NCBI GenBank assembly: GCA_016748015.1
Contig: JAAOMT010000429.1
Location: forward strand, 278,743-342,742
Direction: 5' to 3'
Source of the DNA: Geosiphon pyriformis
Lineage: Eukaryota > Glomeromycota > Glomeromycetes > Archaeosporales > Geosiphonaceae
Length of the DNA stretch: 64,000 bases
The position numbers were made by a program, and so were the translations under genes. The notes below the pieces were generated by a model. That model ran no database searches, was not told the DNA's origin, and saw only the letters and a list, made by a program, of their open reading frames with translations. Below, piece after piece: positions 12,308 to 24,700 of the stretch (positions within the stretch are counted from its first letter, which is position 1; each line of letters begins with the position of its first letter).

Positions 12308-13924
12308 ATGGAATCTTCAAACAGTGCAATCACTACAACTCCCAATGGTCTTGGGATATACAGTATTGTGGGTCAAAACTCTGCTGGAAATAGTTCAATA
12401 GACCAGCAAAACTCAAATCATAATAGAGACCTCGAGAATCAACATCATCAAGAGATGATTCGATATTCGCAGCAATGGGCAGATGAAAGGTATTATTCCT
12501 TGGCATTTTAAAAGATCTTTATTTGATATTTAGGGATTTTCTTCCTTTATTTTAACCAAGGATAAAACCTATCGCATTATGATTTTTCGATATTAAAGCT
12601 GGCGCTCCGTTCCAGGATCCGATCCAAATTCATCGCTAACTCGTGCACATACGCCTTCAGGAGGTTATACTTCCCATTGGTTGAACGACCAAAGACATAA
12701 TCCTACGATGCAAAACGAAATCTCTCATCAAAATAATTCTCATCAAGAAATCGAAGAAGCTAACAACACCAACCAAAACAATCATTTTGGTGATAGTTTG
12801 GTACGATATGCACAACCCAACAATACTCGAATAGCTTACACTGGTGCTCCTCGTTACCTTCCAGGACATCATCATGGCTATTTTCAACAACAAGAATTAG
12901 CTGCTTCATACTATCACAATCATCCCACGACCCCAATGAGAGATTCATTTGTTGGTTACTCATCAATACCAGTTCAATGTGCAGCAACTTGTGGCGGGAC
13001 TACTGCGCAGTTCACACCGTACTTGCCTCCATTAAGTTATAATCAACACACATTTTATTCTTTCCCAACACCCCATCATCAATATAGGCAACATGAACAT
13101 TCTCACCATCCGAATTCTTCCGTTACTGCCCAATCACTCCAAGAATATGCATTACTTTCTAGAAACGCGAATTTATCTAGTGGAATAAACGAAACAAAAA
13201 AGAAAAATCGAAAAACAATTAACACTATTCCCTTAAGGCCAAATGAAAATGCTCATTCCAATCATAATGAATTCCATCAATTCATTCAAACAAATTCGAA
13301 TATTAGCCAGCAGCAACAGCGGAAGGGAGATCCATTAAAATGTTCAAATTGTGGGGTTCGAGAAACACCAGCTTGGCGTCGTGATTTACAAGGCATTGCG
13401 CTTTTATGCAATTCGTGTGGACTTTACTTGAAGAATAAAGGGGTTCATCGTCCAACCGAACGAGCTCCGGATGGAACAATTCGGCTTAAAAGAGCTACGA
13501 AAAGCGAGACGGAGTTATCTTGTTCAAATTGCCATACTAAAACCACTCCATGCTGGCGTGGCACACAAAATCATAAGCTTTGTAAGTTTTAATTAATCAA
13601 CTTTGAAAATCCTTTGATTGATATACTCATGAAATTATTCTCCATTTGATGAAAATAGGTAATAAATGTGGATTATTCCAAAAAACACATGGCTATCCCC
13701 GTCCTTCGAGCCCTGAGCTAAGGGCAAGAAGGGGTATGGCAGCCTCAAATCTTGCCATGATAATTGGTAATCGTCCACCACTTACTCCACCACAAGCAAC
13801 ATCAATCGTACCAATTACCCAAAATCCATTATATTCGATGGAAAATTCAACGTCTACTTCCGCAGCTGAAATTGAAATTCACCCTTCAAAAGACATTGGA
13901 AATAAAGAATTGCGAGATTTTTGA
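12308..13924 (+). CDS. Two-finger GATA transcription factor
   Basis: Three exons, 12308-12489, 12599-13581 and 13659-13924, join in frame across two GT..AG introns (109 and 77 bp) to give 476 residues. It should be a nuclear DNA-binding protein recognising GATA sites. Finger 1 has C309, C312, C331 and C334 (CX2C-X18-CX2C, with TPAWRRD). Finger 2 has C369, C372, C389 and C392 (CX2C-X16-CX2C, with TPCWRG). C389 is built across the second intron, which supports that splice. The first 300 residues are rich in Gln, Asn and His and low in structure, with a basic patch KKKNRK just before finger 1. Only about 35 residues separate the fingers and no Cys-rich block lies between them, unlike the iron/siderophore repressors SreA and Urbs1. 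Targets cannot be told from sequence; nitrogen, light or developmental control are all possible. The ATG is the first in frame, in the context GAGATGG. Confidence 0.92.
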
Positions 13925-15136
13925 AATATAAATAGAAATAACGTGGAGAGGTTGGAATGAACGAAAAAAAATTAGTAATTTTCGGGATTTTAATTTTTCA
14001 GGTAACAATAAATAAGTGTAAAATGAAACCAATCAACTTTCTTGTAACAGTTTATGTATTTTAAGCCAAATTATGAACAATATCTTTTAATACAAGCATT
14101 CCTAAGAGATCTATTTAAAAATTAATTTTGTTTATAATATTAAATTAATCTCTTGGGATCTATAAGTTAATAGAATATAATCGAGATCAGATTTTAAATC
14201 CATAAAACTTTCTTCCAAATTGAATTTCTTGAAGTGCAATATCCGAAGGTTAAAAATGTTTATAGTAAGAAGACTAAATGAAATGTGTTTATCTAGTGTT
14301 AGCCATAGATTATAAAGTTACATTGACATTGAAATTTGCATAAAATAATATTTGCTATTTGAATTGGCTTCTCGGTTTTACTAAACGAAAAAAATTCCTA
14401 CATTGTTTTAAAAAATGAATAAGAAAGGTAAAATTAGATATTAAATATTTGGATATCGTTTGCTTTTTCTGGAGCTGAAATTTCCATAATTTACGATATA
14501 AAAATTTGTGAATTTTTAGACTCCAAAGTGGATTGATTTCTCACCATGAGTTTCTATAACTCTGTGGAAGGTAAAAATATCTTTGGATTCCAAAAACACA
14601 GGCTGACTAATTCCATAATATCTTCAGATGAACATCAGAAGAAAGCTGATTAAGAGGTGGAGAGAATAGATAACCGAAGAAAAAAAGTTAACAAAGGCTT
14701 TGTAAAAATTAAATAAGTAAGGTGTAATATATCCTGTATAGCGTGCAGCAACATTCTTTTGAATGGGAATTTGACCATATGGTTGGGTAAATTAATTGAA
14801 GAAAAAAATGCTACAAAAAGACATAAAAGTGAGTAATCAGTAAGAGGTTAATTAGTTTTTGGTATATTGCGAGGAACAAATTTAATTTGTTTTATGTAGA
14901 CTTTTTTATTGCCAAATGTTGAATTTGTCATTTTTTGATGTTGTCTTTAAAATTAATCAAGAATTTGTATATGTTGTTATTGGAAGACTTTTCACATTTC
15001 TTTGAACATTTAAAGAGTTAATTTTGTGTTTGATTTGTAAGTATTGTGTTTATAAGAAGGGCCAATTTCTTTTTCTAATTCATTGTAGTGCTTTAAATTT
15101 TTCTACAGGCTTGTGCATAAAGAACACACTCTTTTC
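13925..15136. other. Intergenic stretch after the GATA gene
   Basis: Contains the GATA gene 3' region (A-rich, no clear terminator) and then sequence without a convincing frame. A short ATG frame at 14545 (MSFYNSVEG) is followed by a possible GT donor but no partner exon was found. Confidence 0.5.
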
Positions 15137-15665
15137 GCAGACTTTTCATTATTGTTGTATGCTAAAAAAAATTTCTTCCAATATTGGAAAGATCAATTAA
15201 TTTCTGTTTCAAAATTATCTTTAAGCAGTTGAGATTATTTATAATAATGATTTATAAAAAGTCATGTTTCATGTAAAAGTTTAATTTGAAATTATTTTCA
15301 AGGCACAAAATTTTTGTTTTTAATTATTGTAATAAGAAAAATAACGAGAATCGCATACAAAAATTACGAATAAATTTAAAAAAAAACATTGACCGATTTA
15401 TAATATAATAAACTAATTAATTTTTACAAAGTTGGCAGTTAGCTAATTTTCAATCATTAGTCTATAGTGTAATCAAAAAAATTTTAAGCAGAGTTTTAGT
15501 CTTTATTAATTATGGTTTGGACAAAAAATGTTTGATTTACAAATTTGTATTTATTTTGAGTATTAAAACTTCTAAGCTATTAATTGTTCTAATTGTATAA
15601 TATTTATTTTTAAAGAAAAAAGTTTTTTTATACATCTTTAAATAATGCTAACATAAATGTGAATT
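15137..15665 (+). repeat. Direct repeat, upstream copy
   Basis: It resembles 16820-17310 in the same orientation: CTTTTCATTATTGTTGTATGC, then ATATTGGAAAGA, TTTCTGTTTCAAAATTA, ATAATGATTTA and TTTGGACA follow in the same order and spacing. The copies are well diverged. They may be LTRs of an unrecognised element about 2.2 kb long or an old tandem duplication. Confidence 0.7.
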
Positions 15666-16819
15666 TTTAATAAATTATTAATAAAATAAAAATCATAAAT
15701 AATTTGGTTAAATAATAATTTAATAATTATTCAATGTGTGAGATTAGTTTTATAAATATCTTAGTCATTATTCTTTTAAAAAGCAACTAAAAATCTAAAA
15801 ATAGAAGAATAGTGTGTACTGTCAATAAAAAATAACACAATTTTTATATTTATATGCTTTTTTTCTTAAAAGTATATATTTTCTATAATTTTACCGAATA
15901 GTTTATAATATTCAAGTTTTTTTCTATTTAATAAGTTTTTGTTAATAAGCAAAATTTTTTTTATTATTCTTTTAAGTATATTAAAAAAAAAGTATTTTGC
16001 AATCATGTATTTAAACATGTACTTTTTAACTTATTGCTAATTTTTTGTTTTTATAACAGTTTTTTGTGAGTTAATAACAAAAAATACTCTAATTTTATCT
16101 TTTATTATAATTTGTTATTTGATAATAAATAAAACATCTGATAATTTTTGTTTAATATTTATAAAAAGAATTTTATATGTTTTGATTAAAAAAATACATT
16201 TTTATGCTAAATAGAAATATATCTGTTTTGAAATTGCAGTAATTCTACTTATATTTGTTTTGGTGTTTATTTATTAATATTATAAATATTACAATAATTA
16301 GTAACCAATTAGATTTTTTAAAGTACTTTTTAATTTACATATCATAAACAAATTAATTTGCAAAATATAAATTTATTATTTAATACTTTATTAATAATAA
16401 ATAACTCTTTCTATTAACTTGAAAAAATAGTTTACAGATTTTATTTTATTTTTTTTGAAACTGCTTTATTTTTTTATAAACAATAATTTATGCTTTTATT
16501 AAAAATTTAAGATTGTTTCAAATTTTTATTGCAAAATGTTTTTATATTTGAGTTTTGTTATTTTTTTTAAAAAATATTGTTATAATATTAATTTCAATAG
16601 ATAGCATTTTTATTTGTCTATAGAGTAAATAAAAAAATTCATAACTAGTTATATTATAGTTTTTTATTTAATGTCAATTTTTTTCTTTCTTAGTAGGCTT
16701 TCTTTATATTACTAATAAAACCTCAATTTTGGTACTTCTTTTTTATATCACTCTTGTACTGCTTTGATTTTTTTATCCAGAATTAAATTAATTGGTTCCC
16801 ATAAATAACAACTTTTTTG
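15666..16819. other. Decayed AT-rich DNA between direct repeats
   Basis: Very T-rich on the plus strand and without an open frame of note. The end (16755-16800) resembles 2480-2525, which links it to the repeat family in the first 3 kb. Confidence 0.5.
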
Positions 16820-17310
16820 TGGCTTTTCATTATTGTTGTATGCTAGCTAAAAAAATTTTAATATTGGAAAGAATAATTGATTTCTGTTTCAAAATTACTT
16901 TTTGAAAGGTTGTGAGCAGTTAGATAACTATAATAATGATTTAGTAAAAGTCACACTTCATAAAATAGTCTAATTTCAGGTTATTTTCAAGTCATACAAT
17001 TTATGTTTTTGATAATCGTAATGAGAAAAAAATTTCATACGATAATTAAGAGTAAAATTAATAAATATATTTCTTGATAGATTTATAAAATTAATTTCAA
17101 TAAATTTGGTAGTTAGTTAACCTTAAAGTTATTGGTTTATAGTGCAATCAATCTAATTTGAAGAGGAGTTTTAGTTTTTATTAAATATGATTTGGACAGA
17201 AAATGTTTGTTTTAAAATTGTTTTTATTTTATGTTATTTATTATTTTAATTGTAAAATATATTTGTTAAAAATAAAAGCTTTTCTTTTATACAAACTTTG
17301 AGTAATATTA
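16820..17310 (+). repeat. Direct repeat, downstream copy
   Basis: Partner of 15137-15665, about 1.68 kb further on. It ends shortly before the coiled-coil gene relic of the lipase unit. Confidence 0.7.
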
Positions 17311-17334
17311 TTTCACCTTTTAGCACTATTACTT

Positions 17335-17935
17335 TCCAAGAATTCAAGCCCAAAGAGTGAGGTAAAGAAATGAAATTTTGGGTTTTAGGAGAGCTAAAAC
17401 TGCATTAGAAGAATTAAGCAAAAATTAGAGAAAGAAAGAAATTTAAGTAGAATGTTTCCCATCTGATCAAGCCAACAATCTTAACAACAGCAGAGACAAC
17501 GATGATGGTATGCTAGGTGCTAAGAAGGAAGCCTACAAAAAGATCAAGAAGATAATATATCTTTTGATCAAAATTACTTGTTCACTTTGTCTGGTTGTGT
17601 TGCAGCACACTTTATATGCGACATAAAACTATAGATTCCACAGTAGCAAAGCTAAATGACGCATATACTGTAAAGAAAAATAAAATGCTAGTTTTTGATT
17701 AGAACTCGAAATATCAAATGGCAACAAAGAGTAATGAGCTGACTAGATAAATAATCTTAAAATGCTATTCTTCCTAGTTCTTAGTAAGGACCCTTTTCGA
17801 AGTCGAAATCAAAAAAAAAACATTCAGTCATCAAGCTGAAGAAGATTATCAAGAAGACAGTGCCATTTTTAGATCATATTGTCGTGAACGAACTCGCACT
17901 CTAAAGGTTTTCAAGCTAAATAAAAATTTCAATAC
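17335..17935 (+). pseudogene. Relic of a coiled-coil/acidic protein gene, copy 1
   Basis: Fragments of coding sequence match the minus-strand relics at 41960-42960 and 52640-52760. Readable pieces include an acidic stretch around 17495-17550 (DNDDGMLGAKKEA), a piece after an apparent acceptor TTGTGTTGCAG at 17608 (DSTVAKLNDAYTVKKN), and a C-terminal piece at 17839-17935 (EEDYQEDSAIFRSYCRERTR). Stops and frame changes separate them; some gaps could be introns, so this may be a decayed but once spliced gene. I do not recognise the family. In each of the three units it lies on the same strand and just 5' of a lipase-like gene. Confidence 0.5.
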
Positions 17936-18130
17936 AACAAAGGATAAATATATTAGGTTTGTTCATAATTTAGATTTAAGGATACAAGATATAGTGTGAT
18001 AGGTGATCGGGAAAACATTATCCAAAAGAGGATAAAACTATTCCTTTAAAAAATGTCCTAAAAAACAATTAAGCTCGATCTATAGGAATTTTATTTAGTG
18101 CATCTTAAAAAAATTATAAAATATAATCAA

Positions 18131-19646
18131 ATGCCATTCAAGGTCGATTTTCTAGGAATATTTAAGATTATTACTGCAATATTTATGGCATCAGTTTTTT
18201 ATTTTTTGATGCATGAAAATCACAGCAGCTGGATAGCCTCTAAAATAATTCAGAAGGATAAAAAACTAGATATAAAATACACCTCTCCTGCTATGATTAA
18301 TTGGATAAATCAAATCGATATCCCACTTAAAATCAATCAAATCAAAAAACGTTCACAATCACTACCCAAGAGCCGAATTTTACCTAATAATGAAGAGTTA
18401 ATGGTTTCCTCGCAAGTTGCATTCATGATAAATGCAATTGACTGCCTCGGTCTAAATAATCTTGGGTCAAAAGTGCCTGGCTTACAATTTAAAGGTTTTT
18501 GATTTCCGAAAAGAATTTGTCTTAAATGAAAGTTCTCTTAAACAAATTAATATCTTTCAAACACTGTTCATTAGTGGAGGTTCAATTTTACTTACGCTCA
18601 CCACTATATAGCGCTTTATTGATTATGTTTGCGGGGCCAGTAACTATCTCAACCCCTTTAATATTTTAAATCAAATAAAATTCGGAGATAATAATGCTTT
18701 TTTTTTATATTAGAAATTAACGAAAGAACAATGGGCTTCTAGAAACTCAAAACAAGTACCGCTTCGTTTGAAAAATTTTCCAAACTTTGACGAGAAAATT
18801 CTTGTGGACTCGCAATTATTGAAAGATGTGGAATTATTATTTCCTATTTTATTCGAAGCTATTAAAACATCTTTAATTCAAATTCCAAGAGTAACTAAAT
18901 GGTATGATATTATGTTTACGGGACATGGTCTTGGTGGAGGTTAGTTTCCTCAAAATTTTCTATTATAAAGTATCTAGTAAGAATTATTTATTATTTTAAT
19001 ATTAAAAAATCTTTTAACTACACATATAAAAGCATATGCCTCTATTGCTGGGTTTTTATGGGCAATTGGAAGTTTTTTAATCAAGAGGGAGAATATTTGG
19101 CCGGATGTTAATTTAAGCGAAATAGGGCAAGGTATTTTTACTTATGGAGCTCCGAGAATTGGAAACGAGCACCTTCGCAATTTTTTCAACCAAGGAATCA
19201 ATCATCGCCGCTTTACCCATGGAAATGATCATGTGCCGCACTTTCCATCGTCTTCAAAGGGGTGGAAACATTTTGGTACTGAAATTTGGATTGAGCCATT
19301 GAGTAATTGTGATTGTGCTGCTGATGACGACCCAAATACGTATTGGGACTGTAATTCTTCTCCTTTGATGTCAAGTCAAAGAGAAGAATGGTTGAATTCG
19401 CAGTATTCTGATGAGAATATGGTTAGTGATAATTTATATTGGACTAAGAATTTTTTGGTAATGGCGTTAAAAAACAAGTTTTTTCTTTAGGAGTGTAATG
19501 CTGGTCAATCAATAACCGAAGTTCCGGGAACTTTATTTCATAATGGACCTTATTTTGGGGTTGAAATGGGCAATTGCGAATCAATTAGTAAATTCAGGAA
19601 TTTTGATGAAGCTCTAAAAAATTATCTAAATAGAAATAATAATTAG
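18131..19646 (+). CDS. Class 3 lipase-like protein with Ser-to-Gly at the nucleophile, copy 1
   Basis: Five exons (18131-18494, 18575-18639, 18714-18939, 19033-19421, 19491-19646) join across four GT..AG introns of 69-93 bp into 399 residues; all phases agree. Residues about 8-24 (FKIITAIFMASVFYFL) are a signal anchor, so the body probably faces the secretory lumen or outside. The alpha/beta-hydrolase core follows the fungal lipase_3 family. The nucleophile elbow reads GHGLGG (213-218) where active lipases have GHSLGG, so residue 215 is Gly, not Ser. FTYGAPRIGN (254-263), the Asp in GNDHVPHFP (D284) and His in KHFGTE (H298) match the other triad positions. Without the Ser, ester hydrolysis by the usual mechanism is not expected; a binding or regulatory role, or an altered mechanism, is inference. 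ATG 18131 is the first in-frame ATG. A near-identical inverted copy lies at 40169-41705. Confidence 0.9.
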
Positions 19647-20186
19647 CAGCCAATAATTTTCTTTTGCTATAAATTCAATGATTCACTTCTTTTTTAAAAA
19701 TATTTTTAGTTACATAAAAAAGAAAGACTTTTGGTAATTTATTCTCCTTGGATTGATTAATACATCATGGCAATTAACTTTGGATAAATATTTTGTGAAA
19801 TGGGGCTCCGAATTATTGAATTCAAGTACCTCAAGTGCTATATTTTAACAGTTTCTATATTTCCTTTATTAATAGCTCTTTTCGCTGCTAAGAGGTTAGA
19901 AAAAATTATGTACTTTATCTCCCATTTTGAATTGATATTAGAAATTTAATGCAAATTCATTGAGGAAACTGTTATTTCAAGGTAATATTTTCCAAATATC
20001 TAAGCTAATATTTTTTTATTATATTTGATTATGAGTTTTATGGTAGAGCGAAGTATCAGTGATAAGCGTGATCAGAAGCAGCAGTAACTCGTAGAAGATT
20101 TCAATAGTGAAAGTGAACGTTTTGAGTGGGATTGTTATTTGGTTATTGTAGATTAATTAACAATAATAAAGAAACAGATATTTGCT
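19647..20186 (+). other. Downstream tract with short coding-like fragments
   Basis: After the lipase stop there is a 50-residue frame at 19800-19952 with a hydrophobic run (CYILTVSIFPLLIALFAAK), and at 20046-20150 a fragment reading RSISDKRDQKQQ, a stop, then VEDFNSESERFEWDCY. They may be exons of a membrane protein gene or relics; no family recognised. The matching part of the second arm falls mostly in the assembly gap. Confidence 0.35.
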
Positions 20187-20390
20187 TTATGTTTCTAGTT
20201 TTCGTTTCTTTCTTGGTTCATCATGTGTTGGTGTTAATGCTCGTTTATTGACTATTTTTTTTTGTTCTTGGTAAATTTCATAAGTGATTTTTTTTTGATC
20301 TAGATATTCTTCAAAAATTTTGATATCATTGATTTTAAAAACATAAGGGGCAATTTTTTCTCCTTGAGCCTTTTTTAAAATACTTCTTTA
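20187..20390 (-). CDS. Probable 3' exon or relic with nuclear-signal-like tail
   Basis: On the minus strand an open stretch ends at TAA 20187-20189. It reads KKAQGEKIAPYVFKINDIKI, continues through FEEYLDQKKITYEIYQEQKK, and ends in DEPRKKRKLET, a strong basic nuclear-localisation-like motif. The amino acid composition is that of real protein rather than a chance frame. A usable acceptor (TTTTAAAAAAG) lies at its 5' side near 20370. No upstream exon was found in the 400 bp that follow, so it is a fragment or belongs to a lost gene. The inverted copy is interrupted by the N gap at 39707. Confidence 0.45.
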
Positions 20391-20774
20391 ATTCTTTGGT
20401 TCTATAGTAGATTTAATGTAAATAAGTTTTATGATATTTTTATATAGAGATAATACTACATTAAATGTATTATAACTTTATGATAATTAAATGCAATTGA
20501 TATTTAAATAAAACAAAGCTTTCAAAATGTTATTTTTTCAGCCACACCAGCCATTTTGAGCCCATGTAATCAAATGTTCACTTTGTCTGATTTTGTTGCA
20601 GCCTGTCCCAAATTATATTTAACCAATTCAACAAATAAACAATTAAACTTACCAACAATTGTGCTATTATCTTGCAATGCTTCAGTTTAAAAAGAATTTA
20701 TTTTAATAAAAATAAAGCAGAATCTAAAAACAATTTGGAAATTATTTTATTCAAAATAACATATTATATTAATA

Positions 20775-21700
20775 AAATTGAAAAGATTAAAACAATCACT
20801 TAAAATAATAAAAGAAAAAAAAGAAAGAATATTGTTTAACATGTATTCAGATTCAATAGTAGAATATTTTTGTTAAGAAACAACTATTTAGAAAATAATT
20901 AAATTATATTTAATAAACCAATAATAAAGACAATATTTATAATTATGTTTTTTAAAAAAATATTAAAGTTAATAAAAACTTAAAAAAAAATAGTTAACAT
21001 TAAATATTACAAAAAAAACAGAATAACAAATTACCAAATAAACTAGTAAAATACAAAATTAAAAATAAAATAAATTGAAATATTTTATACTTACCAAATA
21101 CTTAATAATTGAGTATAAATTATAACTAAAAAACAAGGTTTTAAAAAAATAGTATATAATAATTACTTAAAATTATATTATTTAAGCCAAATAATATTAA
21201 TATAAATACTATAATTAAATATACAAATACTAATAATTAAATCAAATAAAATTTTATAAGATCTAAAACAATTATTATTATTGAACACAATTTATATTAG
21301 AATTAATTACCAAAATAAATATAAGTATATAAAGACTACTAATATACAACAAAATAATAATTACTATTAATATTTATATAATTGTTTAATTATTATTAAA
21401 AATATTACAAAATAGAAAAGTTTAATATAAAAATAATCATAAATAAAAAAACCAAATATAAACATATTTAAATATTTAAAAATAAAATTTTATAAAAATA
21501 ATCAAAGCAATATTATATTAAAAACATTAAAATACCAAAACAATTATATTAAAAAAATATATAATTTTTATAATAAGACAATTTATAATAATAGCATAAA
21601 ATAATATTTAAAATTAAATTTTATATAGTTAAAATATAAAATTTTTTAAAAGAAGTTTTTTCTGTTTAATTTGTCACATATTTCACTATTTCTTAAGAAA
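20775..21700. other. Decayed A-rich DNA inside the inverted repeat
   Basis: Extremely A/T-rich, A-biased on the plus strand, with no readable frame. Probably older transposon wreckage or the 5' flank of the LINE. Confidence 0.5.
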
Positions 21701-21775
21701 CAAATTTTTTGTTATTAAATTTGCTGTTACTATAAGTGGTTTTGCTATTATAAAGAGATCAGCCAAAGTTTTGGC

Positions 21776-24700
21776 TTTGGATTTGGTCAGTGGCAGCTTG
21801 GCTTAATAGCAGAAAATACTTTTGAGCAATATTAAGCATTCTGTTAATAAGACTAATATAAAGTTTAGAGCTAAGCAGATTATTAGGCAATTTACTAAAA
21901 TAAATACAGATAAAAAGATGCTAATAGGTTTTTTTACAAATGTTAAAACTGATTATAGTTCTAACAATAAAAATAAAAGCTGTTTTGACTTAAAAATAAA
22001 TACTTTAAAAGCCAAAAAAATCAATATTAGTAAATTGGTTAAGTTTTTTATTGGCACTCTAAAATACAGCTCAGATAATAATAAATACTATTTTTCTTTT
22101 GCTTTTTGATATTATTGAAAAAAAATAAATTGATTCCAAAATTGTTAAAATTTAGATAAAAATAATGGTTAAAAATTTTTTTATATTATATATCAATTTA
22201 TTAACAATAAAAAACAAATCAGCAACTGCAAAAACTCAAACAATTAGAAAATTTATTTTATTAATTAATAGTTTTAAAAGAGCCACCATTTCCTTAAAAT
22301 TTGAAAAAAAAATTAGATCTACATTTATATTAAAAAAAAACATAGAAAAAGCCGTATTATTGGCTAGAAAAAAAGATATTATGATAAACAACAATCTTAA
22401 AACACAGAAATTTCATTTAAATTAGACTGTAGTTATTAAAAAAATTTCCATAAACATATTAAAGAAAATAATTAGCACAGTTTTTTTCGAGTTTAGTCAA
22501 ATAGTGTCAATCCAATTGCAATTTATTGAACTGTAACAAAAAACTGTAGTAGAGTTTGCTAAATTAAATCAAGCCGATTATTTGGTATTTAAATAATTCT
22601 TTTTAATTAAGAAAAATTCAGTGTGTATAGCCAAAACTATAAAAAATTATAATATTTAGATGTTTAGAGATTGGTTTAAAGCACTCTTGTTTATTTTGTT
22701 TGTAAGAATATCTGTTCATAATCTGAATGTTTATTAAAAAAAACTAGTAAAAAAGCATGTATAATTAATTGATTATTTGAAACTGACAATAGAGTCTATT
22801 ATACTGTAATTGGTTTTAAATTAGAAGAATATTTAAATTCAGTATTTTACATAAAGTCAATTTTTGGTAGTGTAAAGTTTTTTTGAACTAGACTGAATTT
22901 AATTTATTGTAAAAATTGTAAATATTTTGGATATTTTGTTCTAAAATATAATGTACCAAGTATATTTGTCTCTTGATTTTTAAAAATATATAAGAAGTTT
23001 GTTTTGAATATAGATTGCTTTCAGTTGGCCAAGTTGTATACAAAAAAAGTGTTTTTATCTTATATTTTACTGTTTTTAATAGCAAATTATGGGCTTAAAT
23101 AGTTTTATTGGTTTTTGTTCTTAATAATATTTACTTTGGTTTTAATTCTGATTTGTTTTTTTTAGTGTTTTATGTCTTGATAAAGTTTTCTTTGCTCTGC
23201 ATAATAATTTGTTTATTAATACTTATCTGGCTTTTTTAAAATATTTTTTAGAACTTCTGACTAATTAAGTGTTTAGTATTATTTAAAAACTAAGTATTGC
23301 AAATTTAGTACTCTTGGTTTCTGTTTTTCAATTCTTTGCTTTAACTGTTTTTGTATCTTTGAATTTAAGTTTATATTTAGATATAATTTAGATAACTTGT
23401 AGATATTGTCTTTTTTTTTTTAGTGGCAAAAATTATAATTTCAATTTAGGTTTAAGTAGCTTTAAGATTTTAACTATTAAGATAAACAGCTTGGAATCAA
23501 AGGTAATTGATCTTAAAATCTCTGTTAATTTAGTTTTAACAAAATTAAATTGTGTTTTGGCTTAAATTTTTTGATATATTTTTTATCTTAATAACTAATT
23601 ATATTTGGAAATTTGCAATGTACAATATTAAAAAGATAAACAATTTGGCTAAACAAAAGAATATTATTAGATAGTATAAAAATTCTGGCAATTTGGTTTT
23701 TATATTTACTAAAATAAACCTAAAAAAACAAACTAAGCCTTGGATTAAAAACAAATTTTCAGATATAAAAGTTTTTATTTTTGGCTTGCATACTGGTTAT
23801 CTAAATTCAGAAATAACAATAGTTATAATTAATATTCTTGTTTAACATATGTGCAAAATTTCTGAAATCTCGAATTATATTTTATTTATTTATAATAAGT
23901 TTAATGTTTTTTAAGATGACAACTTCTTGGTTTTAAAAGATACTTTAACTTAATTTTTTATGTTTGTCATTAATTTAATAGTAAAAGATACTTTGAAAAA
24001 AAACTAAGAACTGTAATTAATTTTATAAAATATATATAAAGCTTATAATTTGATTAAATAGCATTATTTAAAAGCTAGTTTAAGATATATTAAAATGTTT
24101 AATAAGTTTATAAGATTTTTTGAAAATAAATATTTAAACAGAATTAATAAAATAATTATTAATTTTTGTTTTTTAAATAATTATAAGATGCTAAATAAAC
24201 TTAATTAAAGCAAAGTGTTTTTACTGCATTTTTAAAAAAATTTTTATGATTTTTTATTGTATAAAATAAAAAAACATGAATATTTATCTAAATATAAATT
24301 AATACAAACTTAATAATAAAAACAGACAAAGTAGAAATTAGTAGAAAAAAATCTTTTTTTTTGTAATTGGTGCTTTTATTAATAATACAATTTAAGTTAA
24401 AAATAGTTAAGCTTTAATATAGTATATTTTATAAGATCAATAACATTTTTATCAATAATAATAAAACAATAGCTATCCTTATTAATCAAAAAGTTATAAA
24501 TACTTCTTTGTACATTACTAATTAACCAATTTTTATTGTCAAATATAATAAATTTTACAAATATTAAGAAATTTTTCTGTTAATAAAAAGTATTTCTAAG
24601 CCAAGTTTTGTCAAAACTTATTTAAATATTAGGTTTTTTTCAAATATAGTTCTTAAAAAAACTTTGTTAAACAAACAGTTTTCTTATTTGGTTTTGGTAG

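Larger units (their letters stand above)
18438..20774 (+). repeat. Left arm of a large near-identical inverted repeat
   Basis: From 18438 (inside lipase exon 1) to 20774 this arm matches the reverse complement of 39269-41377 with no difference that I could see, outside the N gap. Upstream of 18438 homology continues to about 17335 but with many substitutions. The inner end is at TTATATTAATA, after which the two sides differ. Confidence 0.9.

Noticed and set aside
12657-12987. Minus-strand open frames inside the GATA gene
   Set aside because: Shadows of the coding strand; the plus frame gives zinc fingers with matching splice phases.
18495-18574. Apparent frameshift after lipase exon 1 (stop TGA soon after)
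   Set aside because: The same stop occurs in all three copies and is removed by an 80-83 bp intron with GT..TAG ends in matching phase.
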